This document shows, one piece after another, positions 1 to 6,067 of a stretch of 11,025 bases of DNA (positions are counted from its first letter, which is position 1; every line of letters begins with the position of its first letter). Below the pieces are notes generated by a model that was given only the letters and a program-made list of their open reading frames with translations, was not told the origin of the DNA and did not search any database. Both the position numbers and the translations under genes were made by a program. Source of the stretch: Desulfobacterales bacterium (GTDB lineage: Bacteria; Desulfobacterota; Desulfobacteria; Desulfobacterales; Desulfobacteraceae). The stretch is taken from positions 1 to 11,025 of the forward strand of contig JAKSBB010000770.1 in assembly GCA_022361315.1 (NCBI GenBank). Direction: 5' to 3'.

Positions 1-1368
1 GGACCCGGCCGCAGCGAAAACAACTTTTGATCCCTCGTTCAGTCCCCGGCCTGAATAGTCCAGTGTATCCATGGTGGTCCGGGTAGTGAAGTGTATATCC
101 CTTGAAAAATCAATTCGTTCCAGCATGTGCTGAAAAAATTCCTGTTCACAGTTCAGATCAAGGCCGGGATTATCTTCATGGGCACAGATGCACAGGTATT
201 TGGCAAGTGAAAGCTGTCCTGTGCCTAAAATCGCACTGGCGTGGGTCAGGATCTCTCTGGGTTGCCTGGGCTCATAGGGGACGTATCTTTCATGGGCCTT
301 GGCCAGCAGAAGCGGATGAACACCGGCATCATCAACGGCATTCACCCCGGTGACACCCGGAAGGGTATCCGTGATGGCAGAACGGGTGATTTCATGAATC
401 AGACGGCCAAAGTTGGAATCTTCCTGAGGGGGACGTCCCACCACGGTGAAGGGAAATATAGCCCCCGGCCTGTGATGAACCGATACGACCTTCATATATG
501 GAAAGTCGTGGGTAAGAGAATAATACCCCAGGTGGTCGCCAAACGGCCCTTCGGGCTTTGTTTCATTGGGAACAAGCAGACCTGTGATGCAAAAATCAGC
601 ATCCCCGGACAAAATAAATCCGTTCTCCTCCCGGTATCTGAAGTTCCGGCCGGCAAGCGCTCCGGCAAATGCCACTTCCGGAACGTTCTCCGGTAGGGGC
701 ATCACCGCGGCAAGGGTGTGGGCCGGGGGACCGCCGATGAAGATGGTTACCTTCAGGGGGCGGTTCATGGCCATGGCTTTTTTGTGGTGTGCGGATATGC
801 CGCGGTGGATCTGGTAATGAAGACCGATTTCTGCATTGGGGGCGTAATCGTTTCCACTCAGCTGAACCCGATACATGCCCAGGTTCGAGGTCAACATACC
901 CGGGTGCTCAGGATCCCGGGAAAACACCTGGGGCAGCAATACAAATGCACCACCATCATTTGGCCAGCATTGAATCAATGGCAACCGGTCGATGGTTGTC
1001 CGCTGAGACAAAGCGCCCCGGGTTCTCATGGGCAGGGCATGAATCAGTGCTTTTGCGGCTCCGACGCCTTTGGCCGGCGAGCGCAGTGCCAGGGACGGAT
1101 CAGATCGAAGGTCCACCAGGGCCTTGACCTGTTCCAGCTGAGGCTCAAAGATTTTGAGGGTGCGCTCCCAGGTCCCGAACAGGTTGGATACTGCCGGAAA
1201 AGACGCGTTTTTGATCCGAGTGAACAGGAGTGCCGGCCCCTGTGCCTGGTGAACCTGCCGGGTGATTTCCGCCATTTCAAGGTAGGGATCGACCTCATGA
1301 TCAACGACGGCGACTTCCCCCTGAGTTTTAAGAAAGGCAACCGTTTCTTTCAGCGATGAAAATTTCAT
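1..1368 (-). CDS. ubiD: UbiD-family prenyl-FMN-dependent decarboxylase (3' end beyond left edge)
   Basis: I translated this frame myself: 456 codons run open from the ATG at 1368 to the window edge. UbiD enzymes use prenylated FMN, made by UbiX, to decarboxylate (hetero)aromatic or unsaturated acids, for example in ubiquinone or menaquinone synthesis. The family signatures are clear. NLGMYRVQ at residues 162-169 supplies the catalytic-type Arg167. KPEGPFGDH follows at about 271-279, with Glu273 and an acidic Asp278, the E-x4-D form seen in E. coli UbiD. VGRPPQED lies further on. Glu-Arg-Glu/Asp is the family's proton-relay set. The visible part is slightly shorter than E. coli UbiD (497 aa), so only a modest C-terminal piece is missing. 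The ATG overlaps the stop of the upstream gene as ATGA, with only a weak Shine-Dalgarno, which suggests translational coupling. The family is certain; the substrate is not. A quinone-pathway role is the default, but a catabolic aromatic decarboxylase cannot be excluded. Confidence 0.93.
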   Translation of the reverse strand, partial: MKFSSLKETVAFLKTQGEVAVVDHEVDPYLEMAEITRQVHQAQGPALLFTRIKNASFPAVSNLFGTWERTLKIFEPQLEQVKALVDLRSDPSLALRSPAKGVGAAKALIHALPMRTRGALSQRTTIDRLPLIQCWPNDGGAFVLLPQVFSRDPEHPGMLTSNLGMYRVQLSGNDYAPNAEIGLHYQIHRGISAHHKKAMAMNRPLKVTIFIGGPPAHTLAAVMPLPENVPEVAFAGALAGRNFRYREENGFILSGDADFCITGLLVPNETKPEGPFGDHLGYYSLTHDFPYMKVVSVHHRPGAIFPFTVVGRPPQEDSNFGRLIHEITRSAITDTLPGVTGVNAVDDAGVHPLLLAKAHERYVPYEPRQPREILTHASAILGTGQLSLAKYLCICAHEDNPGLDLNCEQEFFQHMLERIDFSRDIHFTTRTTMDTLDYSGRGLNEGSKVVFAAAGS

Positions 1369-1832
1369 AAATCTATCTTGACTCTCTGCGCGAATCCCCG
1401 TCGGTTGTCCATATAGTAAATCTCTTCGGGTACAAACCGGTAGAGCCCGGCACGGTAATGTGTTTTAAAAAAATCAATGGCATTGCCGCCGGATGTTTTA
1501 AGGCCGAAACGTCTGGCGTATGCCACCGCCGTTCGCGCGGCTTTGGCGTGCGATCCTGAGGATTCAATCCGTCCCGACATCTGGATGCCGCGAAGCTGCG
1601 TAATGTCCGTTGAATCCTCAAATAAAGAAGCAGCACAACGGTTCCCGGCACCGTCCTTAATATGCCGGGATTCCGGACTGGAAAAAAAGAAAAAGCAATT
1701 GTCCCGGTACAGGTAGTAAACAGGGGCTGACCAGGGATCGTCTCCACCCGTTGACACGGTCATGGTTCGGCTCTCATTAATCAGCGAAAGACAGTCCGCC
1801 CGGATGGACTCAGGGACCGGATCAGTTGGCAT
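1365..1832 (-). CDS. YhbP/UPF0306-like protein, FMN-binding split barrel (PNPOx-like)
   Basis: This 155-residue protein resembles the E. coli YhbP (UPF0306) group within the pyridoxamine-phosphate-oxidase-like split-barrel fold, small dimeric cytoplasmic proteins that usually bind FMN or a related cofactor. The order of elements matches. A short N-terminal helix is followed by the strand WSAPVYYLY (34-42), then FFFFSSPESRH (47-57), DITQLRGIQMSG (76-87), and a C-terminal EIYYMDNRRGF (137-147) that parallels the YhbP ending EIKFTDNTLGF. Length is typical (YhbP is 147 aa). The start overlaps the end of the protease gene by 11 bases, and its stop overlaps the start of the UbiD gene as ATGA, so the three are very likely one transcript. 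No enzymatic activity is established for this subgroup, so none is assigned. Its place beside a prenyl-FMN enzyme is suggestive only. Confidence 0.85.
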   Translation of the reverse strand: MPTDPVPESIRADCLSLINESRTMTVSTGGDDPWSAPVYYLYRDNCFFFFSSPESRHIKDGAGNRCAASLFEDSTDITQLRGIQMSGRIESSGSHAKAARTAVAYARRFGLKTSGGNAIDFFKTHYRAGLYRFVPEEIYYMDNRRGFAQRVKIDL

Positions 1833-3198
1833 ACCCCCACGCTTTCAACCGCTTGTAAGCGTACTGGCTGTATTTGTTGGAGGCATAATTGATGGCTTCC
1901 AGATAATTTCGGTACAGGGTGGCTGCCGGGGATTTCCGGTTATCCTTATCCAGAGAATAGCCACGGTAAAAGGTCACCTGGGGATTGCCGGGAAGAATCT
2001 GGTCACATTTTGAAAAGTCCCTGTTGGCCTGGCCGAACTTATTGGCAGACAGATTTGCCAGGCCGGCCACATAATGCCCCTGGGATTCTTCCGGGTAAAG
2101 TTGCTTGGCCTTTGACGCAAAGGAAACCGCCTGGTCCGCCTTTTTCTGGATCAGCATGCATTTGGCCATAAGCACATGGGCGGTATAGTCCCGGTCCCAC
2201 TTTCTGATGGCGGAACGAAAGGCCGTTTCAGCTTTGTCATATTCCTCTTTGCCCAGGTGCTGCTCACCCTGCTGAAGCAATTTAATGGCACCCTTCTTTT
2301 GTCTCAACCCTGCAATACTGTCCATATACCGGTCTCTGTGGAGGGGCAAGTCCCTGGTTCCGGCATATTGCCCGGCATCCCTTCGTACGGCTGCCTCCAG
2401 ACGTTCAGAACTCATGGGGTGGGTGGAAAAAAGCATTTGCACGCTGGATGAATGGCCCTTGTTCAGGCTGTTGAGCATATCCATCAGCCCCACAAATCCC
2501 CTGGAGTTGTAGCTGGTGGCTGTCATGTACTGGTGGCCGAGCCGGTCTGCTTCACGCTCGTTTTCCCTGCTGTAGCTGGACAGAAAAAGACCGGTACTCA
2601 GGGCACCCAATTGCTGGGTGAGTTCCCCAAGGCCCGGGGCCTGAGTGTTTGCGATGGCGGCCAGTCCACTGACCACAATGCCGGAAATCGCGCTTTTGGA
2701 TTGTTGTTCGGCTGAATGCCTGGCGTTGACGTGACCCAGCTCATGGCCGAGGAGCGCCGCAAGCTCAGCCTCATTCTGAAGCTCCAGAAGAATGCCCCGG
2801 GTGACTGCGATGGACCCTCCGGGAAAGGCGTAAGCATTTATGTAAGTGGCGTTCACACATTGGAAATTGTAGGGCATATCCTGACGGTGAACCGCGGGTT
2901 GCATCCGTTTTCCCACTCCGGCCACATACTCGTTTAATGCGCGGTCCTGGGTCACCCCGTAGTCAGATGAAAACTGAAACGGAGAGTGCTGGCGGTCTAT
3001 GGCCACCTCCTGCTCCCTGGACATCAGCATCAGCTGCTTTTGTCCGGTTACGGGGTCAACCGCGCAGCCGGATAAAAGTCCCACACCTGACAACGGCAGG
3101 GCCGTCAGTGCGGATAATCGCAAAAAATCCCGGCGGGACAATTTGGTATGTCTGTGTCCCTTCTCCCCCGGGTTCATCATGTCAGATAATCCCGTCAT
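1822..3198 (-). CDS. BepA/YfgC-like M48 metalloprotease, Tat-type lipoprotein with TPR tail
   Basis: A 458-residue M48 zinc metallopeptidase of the BepA/YfgC type, which in E. coli acts in the periplasm on outer-membrane protein assembly. The N-terminus shows a twin-arginine motif SRRDFL (21-26), a hydrophobic stretch and a lipobox LSGC ending at Cys45, so the product is predicted to be a Tat-exported lipoprotein. The zinc site is HELGH (152-156), with the third ligand Glu214 in EREAD (214-218). His260 in STHP matches the position of the regulatory 'His switch' of BepA. A C-terminal region of TPR-like helical repeats (about 300-455) follows, as in BepA. The ATG at 3198 has GGAAGG eight bases upstream; the ATGs at 3180 and 3177 would also keep the whole Tat signal. 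It heads a compact run with the YhbP-like and UbiD-like genes, 77 bases after a small membrane-protein gene. Family and export route are well supported; the substrate is unknown. Confidence 0.93.
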   Translation of the reverse strand: MTGLSDMMNPGEKGHRHTKLSRRDFLRLSALTALPLSGVGLLSGCAVDPVTGQKQLMLMSREQEVAIDRQHSPFQFSSDYGVTQDRALNEYVAGVGKRMQPAVHRQDMPYNFQCVNATYINAYAFPGGSIAVTRGILLELQNEAELAALLGHELGHVNARHSAEQQSKSAISGIVVSGLAAIANTQAPGLGELTQQLGALSTGLFLSSYSRENEREADRLGHQYMTATSYNSRGFVGLMDMLNSLNKGHSSSVQMLFSTHPMSSERLEAAVRRDAGQYAGTRDLPLHRDRYMDSIAGLRQKKGAIKLLQQGEQHLGKEEYDKAETAFRSAIRKWDRDYTAHVLMAKCMLIQKKADQAVSFASKAKQLYPEESQGHYVAGLANLSANKFGQANRDFSKCDQILPGNPQVTFYRGYSLDKDNRKSPAATLYRNYLEAINYASNKYSQYAYKRLKAWGYAN

Positions 3199-3206
3199 TA
3201 TACTAA

Positions 3207-3212
3207 CCTTCC
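3207..3212 (-). promoter_or_regulatory. Shine-Dalgarno of the M48 protease gene
   Basis: GGAAGG on the minus strand, eight bases before the ATG at 3198. It favours that start over the in-frame ATGs at 3180 and 3177. Confidence 0.7.
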
Positions 3213-3275
3213 GATACTTGAGTTTTTATTCCCTGTTATCACCGTGCTGGACATTTAAACGCGCTGTGTCCGGTA

Positions 3276-3551
3276 TCATTGTTCTTTCACAAAAAGTGCA
3301 ATAAAGAAAAAGAGTACCCCGAGGCCCACCAGAACGGCGGCCAGGTGTACATCGTAGAACAGGACGTCAAGTGCGTTTTGTACACTTTCCACAGACACGG
3401 CGTTGATAACAGATTCAGCCACATCTTCAGACAGGGATGAAAGCGAAATATCTGCCCAGATATTATCCGAATTGGTGAATTTGGATATCATACTGAGCAC
3501 CCCTATGGTAAAAGCGGAAAGGAGAGCGGCAATCCCGAGTTTTGAAAACAT
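3276..3551 (-). CDS. Small two-helix membrane protein, function unknown
   Basis: I do not recognise this protein. From the ATG at 3551 it has 91 residues: a hydrophobic segment near the N-terminus (about 4-22), a polar, acidic, serine-rich middle of about 45 residues, and a second strongly hydrophobic helix (about 68-87) ending in the short basic-acidic tail VKEQ. This predicts a two-pass inner-membrane protein with a small periplasmic or cytoplasmic loop; the first segment could instead be a cleaved signal peptide. The start at 3551 is preferred because AGGA lies nine bases upstream. The frame stays open to an ATG at 3593 (105 residues), which lacks a comparable ribosome site. It is transcribed divergently from the MurJ-like gene and ends 77 bases before the M48 protease gene on the same strand, so it may share that transcript. 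The hydrophobic pattern and a proper ribosome site argue for a real gene. Confidence 0.6.
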   Translation of the reverse strand: MFSKLGIAALLSAFTIGVLSMISKFTNSDNIWADISLSSLSEDVAESVINAVSVESVQNALDVLFYDVHLAAVLVGLGVLFFFIALFVKEQ

Positions 3552-3560
3552 AAGCGTGGT

Positions 3561-3564
3561 TCCT
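3561..3564 (-). promoter_or_regulatory. Shine-Dalgarno deciding the start of the small membrane protein
   Basis: AGGA (AGGAA with the next base) on the minus strand, nine bases before the ATG at 3551. The longer alternative start at 3593 has only a GC-rich stretch without a good match at a useful distance. Confidence 0.5.
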
Positions 3565-3634
3565 GTGATATTGGGTTTGGTTACTAACCTCATCAATATA
3601 TCGACCGCCCGTGGTTCTAGTCAAACCTTTTTCA

Positions 3635-3657
3635 CGGGTCAGCTTTATTTTGACCCG
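3635..3657. repeat. Inverted repeat in the divergent spacer before the MurJ-like gene
   Basis: CGGGTCA (3635-3641) is repeated in inverted form as TGACCCG (3651-3657) around a nine-base AT-rich centre. It sits between the divergent small membrane-protein gene and the MurJ-like gene, about 35 bases before the latter's start. No T-run follows on either strand, so a terminator is unlikely. A transcription-factor operator or a 5' leader hairpin of the murJ-like transcript fits better. The dyad is seen directly; its role is inferred. Confidence 0.4.
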
Positions 3658-3690
3658 GGCTTGTGTTAAATCAGGTTCGGACAAAGGACT

Positions 3691-5277
3691 ATGACAACTT
3701 CAGCGACCTTAACAAAAATCGGTTTTGCATCATTTATTATGATGGCCTCGGTGTTCGCCAGCCGGCTCATCGGACTGGTCCGTGAATCCACCATCGCCAT
3801 GGTCGGCGGTAATAACGCAGGCGTGGACGCCTACCAGGTCGCCTTTGTGATTCCCGAAATCCTGAACCATGTGGTGGCATCCGGTTTTTTGTCCATCACC
3901 TTCATTCCTATTTTTACCCGGTATATTAAAGAAAAAAACGAAGACGAAGGATACCGGGTACTTTCCATCGTTATGAACGGATGCGGGTCGGTGCTTCTCG
4001 TTTTTATCCTGCTTTCCATGATGTTTACGCCGGAATTGATAAATCTTCTGGCGCCGGGGCTTAAAGATCCGGCAACGGTCTCCCAGGCCGTTCGCATGAC
4101 CCGGATTATTATACCGGCCCAGTTCTTTTTTTTCTGCGGCGGGCTTTTTATGGCGGTTCAATTCGCCAATGAACGATTTTTCATCCCCGCCCTGTCCCCC
4201 CTGATATATAATCTGGGCATCATCATCGGCGGGGTATGCCTGCACCCGGTACTGGGGATGGAAGGGTTTGCCTGGGGGGTCCTCGGCGGAGCATTTGGCG
4301 GGGCATTTCTGTTACAATTGTTTGGAGCCGGAAAGGCCGGCCTCAGGTACCAGGTAACATTTAACCTGAGGCATCCGGACTTTATTAAGTATATCCTTCT
4401 TACCCTTCCGTTGATGCTGGGGCTTGCCATGACCTTTTCCACGGAAGTGCTGATGAAGTTTTTCGGCTCATTCCTCAGTGAAGGCAGCATCAGTGCCATG
4501 AACTATGCGTTCCGGGTGATGGTGTTTCTCGTGGGTTTTTTCGGTCAGGCCGTGGGGACTGCTTCCTATCCTTATCTTGCCCGGCTGGCTGCTGAGAAGA
4601 AGTTTACCGAACTGAACCGGGTCATGAACCAGACCCTGAAGTTTGTCTTTCTGGTCATTCCGTTTTCTGCACTTTTCATGGTGGTTCGCCATGAAGTTGT
4701 TTCCTTTCTGTTTAAACGCGGGGCATTTGGTGAGGATGCCGTCACATTGACCGCAGGCATCCTGCCCTTCTTCCTCATCGGCACCTTTGCGTTCTCCGCC
4801 CAAACCATTGTATCCAGAGGGTATTATGCCACCCAGAACACAATCCTGCCGGCCCTGTTCTCTTCCGTGGCTGTTCTTGCCGGACTACCCGTTATATATC
4901 TCGCCATGACCTATATGGGGGTTCGGGGGGTTGCGCTCGGGTTGGCGTTGTCTGCCGCGATGACATGTTTCTTATTGTTTGAAGCCTGGAGCCGCAGAAG
5001 CGGGAACACTGAAAAATCCTCGGTTTACCTTTTCTTTCTCAAAATGGTAGGATTAAGCCTGGGATTAGGAATACTCCTTCATGCAGTCCATCCACTTGTT
5101 ACCGGGGTCATCCCCCCCGGCACATTGTTGACGGATCTGACCATCTGCATGGTGTTGGGTTTACTGTTTTTATGTCTGTTAGGGTTAGCCGGAAGGCTTT
5201 TCCGTATCCCGGAGATCCATTCACTGTATGAGAAATTATTCAGGAGGATTTTACCATGGGGAAGCAAAAAAAACTGA
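3691..5277 (+). CDS. murJ: MurJ/MviN-like lipid II flippase of the MOP superfamily
   Basis: A 528-residue polytopic membrane protein with the hydrophobic pattern and length of MurJ/MviN (E. coli 511 aa), the inner-membrane flippase that exports the peptidoglycan precursor lipid II. The N-terminal helix has the family arrangement with Arg25 and Arg31, corresponding to E. coli Arg18 and Arg24. DAYQVAFVIPEI (46-57) matches DAFFVAFKLPNL, keeping the Asp39 equivalent. YAFRVM (272-277) keeps the Arg270 equivalent at Arg275. However, the E. coli stretch LLRRIFAEGA reads ILNHVVASGF here (57-66), so both arginines (52, 53) and the Glu are replaced. The start is the only in-frame ATG after a stop at 3667, but AAAGGA lies just two bases before it, unusually close. 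The gene's end overlaps the sirtuin gene by 22 bases. Family membership is secure; because of the changed cavity residues it may be a divergent paralogue moving another lipid-linked substrate. Confidence 0.88.
   Translation: MTTSATLTKIGFASFIMMASVFASRLIGLVRESTIAMVGGNNAGVDAYQVAFVIPEILNHVVASGFLSITFIPIFTRYIKEKNEDEGYRVLSIVMNGCGSVLLVFILLSMMFTPELINLLAPGLKDPATVSQAVRMTRIIIPAQFFFFCGGLFMAVQFANERFFIPALSPLIYNLGIIIGGVCLHPVLGMEGFAWGVLGGAFGGAFLLQLFGAGKAGLRYQVTFNLRHPDFIKYILLTLPLMLGLAMTFSTEVLMKFFGSFLSEGSISAMNYAFRVMVFLVGFFGQAVGTASYPYLARLAAEKKFTELNRVMNQTLKFVFLVIPFSALFMVVRHEVVSFLFKRGAFGEDAVTLTAGILPFFLIGTFAFSAQTIVSRGYYATQNTILPALFSSVAVLAGLPVIYLAMTYMGVRGVALGLALSAAMTCFLLFEAWSRRSGNTEKSSVYLFFLKMVGLSLGLGILLHAVHPLVTGVIPPGTLLTDLTICMVLGLLFLCLLGLAGRLFRIPEIHSLYEKLFRRILPWGSKKN
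5242..5247 (+). promoter_or_regulatory. Strong Shine-Dalgarno of the sirtuin gene, inside the MurJ-like gene
   Basis: AGGAGG, eight bases before the ATG at 5256, a full consensus match. It lies within the last codons of the MurJ-like gene and fixes the sirtuin start, giving independent reinitiation in an overlapping operon. Confidence 0.75.
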
Positions 5278-6038
5278 CTTCTGACGCACTGGCCGCCGTT
5301 GATAAGATTGCCGGGCGTATAAGGAACGGCGCCTCGGTAGTGGCATTTACAGGTGCCGGCATCTCAACAGAATCCGGAATTCCCGACTATCGCAGCCAGG
5401 GCGGCCTCTGGGATAAGTTCCGCCCCGTTTACTTTGACGAATTCATGTCTTCCAAAACGGCCAGGATCGAGTACTGGAAGCAGCGGCTGGAAATGGAAAA
5501 GGGATTGCGACATGCCACACCGAACAAAGGTCATCAGGCCCTTGCCCGTTTGAGCCGTGCCGGCCGGTTAACCGCCGTCATCACCCAGAACATTGACGGA
5601 CTGCATCAGGCATCCGGCATTGAGGATACCAAGGTGATCGAACTCCATGGCAATTCCAGACGTATCCGCTGCATGTCCTGCAGCAGCCTCACCTCCTGGG
5701 ATGAGGCCATGAAACGGATCAGCAGCGGGGAGCTTGCGCCTGAATGTGAATGCGGCGGTTACTTCAAGCCGGATACAGTATCCTTCGGCCAGGCGATGCC
5801 CGAAAGGGAAACCCGGGAAGCAGCCCGGCTCTCCTCCCAAAGTGATGTCTTTATTGCCATCGGCTCCACCCTGCTGGTACAGCCGGCCGCCTCCATGCCC
5901 GAATATGCCAGAAGCGCAGGGGCGTTCGTGGTCATTATAAACCTGTCAGATACCCCATTCGACAACCGTTGCGATCTGGTAATACGGGAAAAGGCCGGAC
6001 CGGTGCTTGATGCCCTGGCCAACCGGGTGTTGTCTTAA
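5256..6038 (+). CDS. cobB: Sir2-family NAD-dependent protein deacylase (sirtuin)
   Basis: A 260-residue sirtuin, which removes acyl groups from protein lysines using NAD and releases nicotinamide and O-acyl-ADP-ribose, in the cytoplasm. All core motifs are present: GAGIS (33-37), GIPDYRS (41-47), QNID (111-114) and the catalytic His131 in LHGN. The zinc module uses Cys139 and Cys142 (CMSC) with Cys164 and Cys166 (CEC), followed by KPDTVSFGQ (171-179). GST appears at 203-205 and NL at 229-230 in the NAD-binding part. The second cysteine pair is C-x-C, not the usual C-x2-C. The Tyr-x2-Arg pair that marks desuccinylases such as E. coli CobB is not evident: the region reads YWKQR (73-77). Simple deacetylase specificity is therefore a better guess. 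The start is set by AGGAGG eight bases upstream, and the gene overlaps the MurJ-like gene by 22 bases. The symbol denotes the family, not proven orthology. Confidence 0.93.
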   Translation: MGKQKKLTSDALAAVDKIAGRIRNGASVVAFTGAGISTESGIPDYRSQGGLWDKFRPVYFDEFMSSKTARIEYWKQRLEMEKGLRHATPNKGHQALARLSRAGRLTAVITQNIDGLHQASGIEDTKVIELHGNSRRIRCMSCSSLTSWDEAMKRISSGELAPECECGGYFKPDTVSFGQAMPERETREAARLSSQSDVFIAIGSTLLVQPAASMPEYARSAGAFVVIINLSDTPFDNRCDLVIREKAGPVLDALANRVLS

Positions 6039-6049
6039 TAACAACACCC
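6025..6049. terminator. Candidate stem-loop terminator between convergent genes
   Basis: GGGTGTTGT (6025-6033) and its perfect reverse complement ACAACACCC (6041-6049) enclose a seven-base loop. The left arm includes the last sirtuin codons, and the stop at 6036-6038 lies in the loop. It stands 19 bases before the end of the convergent chemoreceptor gene, where a shared terminator is expected. No strong T-run follows on either strand (only a short TTTT at 6061-6064 on the plus strand), so termination is likely but not certain. Confidence 0.45.
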
Positions 6050-6067
6050 CGAGTTGTCAGCTTTTCA

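Noticed and set aside
718..1359. Plus-strand open frame of 213 codons
   Set aside because: It is antisense to the UbiD-family gene, whose minus-strand frame carries clear family motifs over the same bases; the plus-strand product has no recognisable features.
3249..3271. GGACA/TGTCC dyad between the small membrane-protein gene and the protease gene
   Set aside because: A five-base stem with a 13-base loop and no T-run is too weak to call a terminator or operator.
3650..3671. TTGACC followed by TTAAAT as a sigma-70 promoter for the MurJ-like gene
   Set aside because: The spacer between the two hexamers is only ten bases, far from the usual 16-18.
3463..3684. Minus-strand open frame of 73 codons crossing the divergent spacer
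   Set aside because: It overlaps the small membrane-protein gene in another frame, has no ribosome site I can defend and no family signature.
3730..4245. Minus-strand open frame of 171 codons
   Set aside because: It is antisense to the MurJ-like gene and its product is very rich in His, Lys and Asp with no fold pattern, as expected from a reversed membrane-protein gene.
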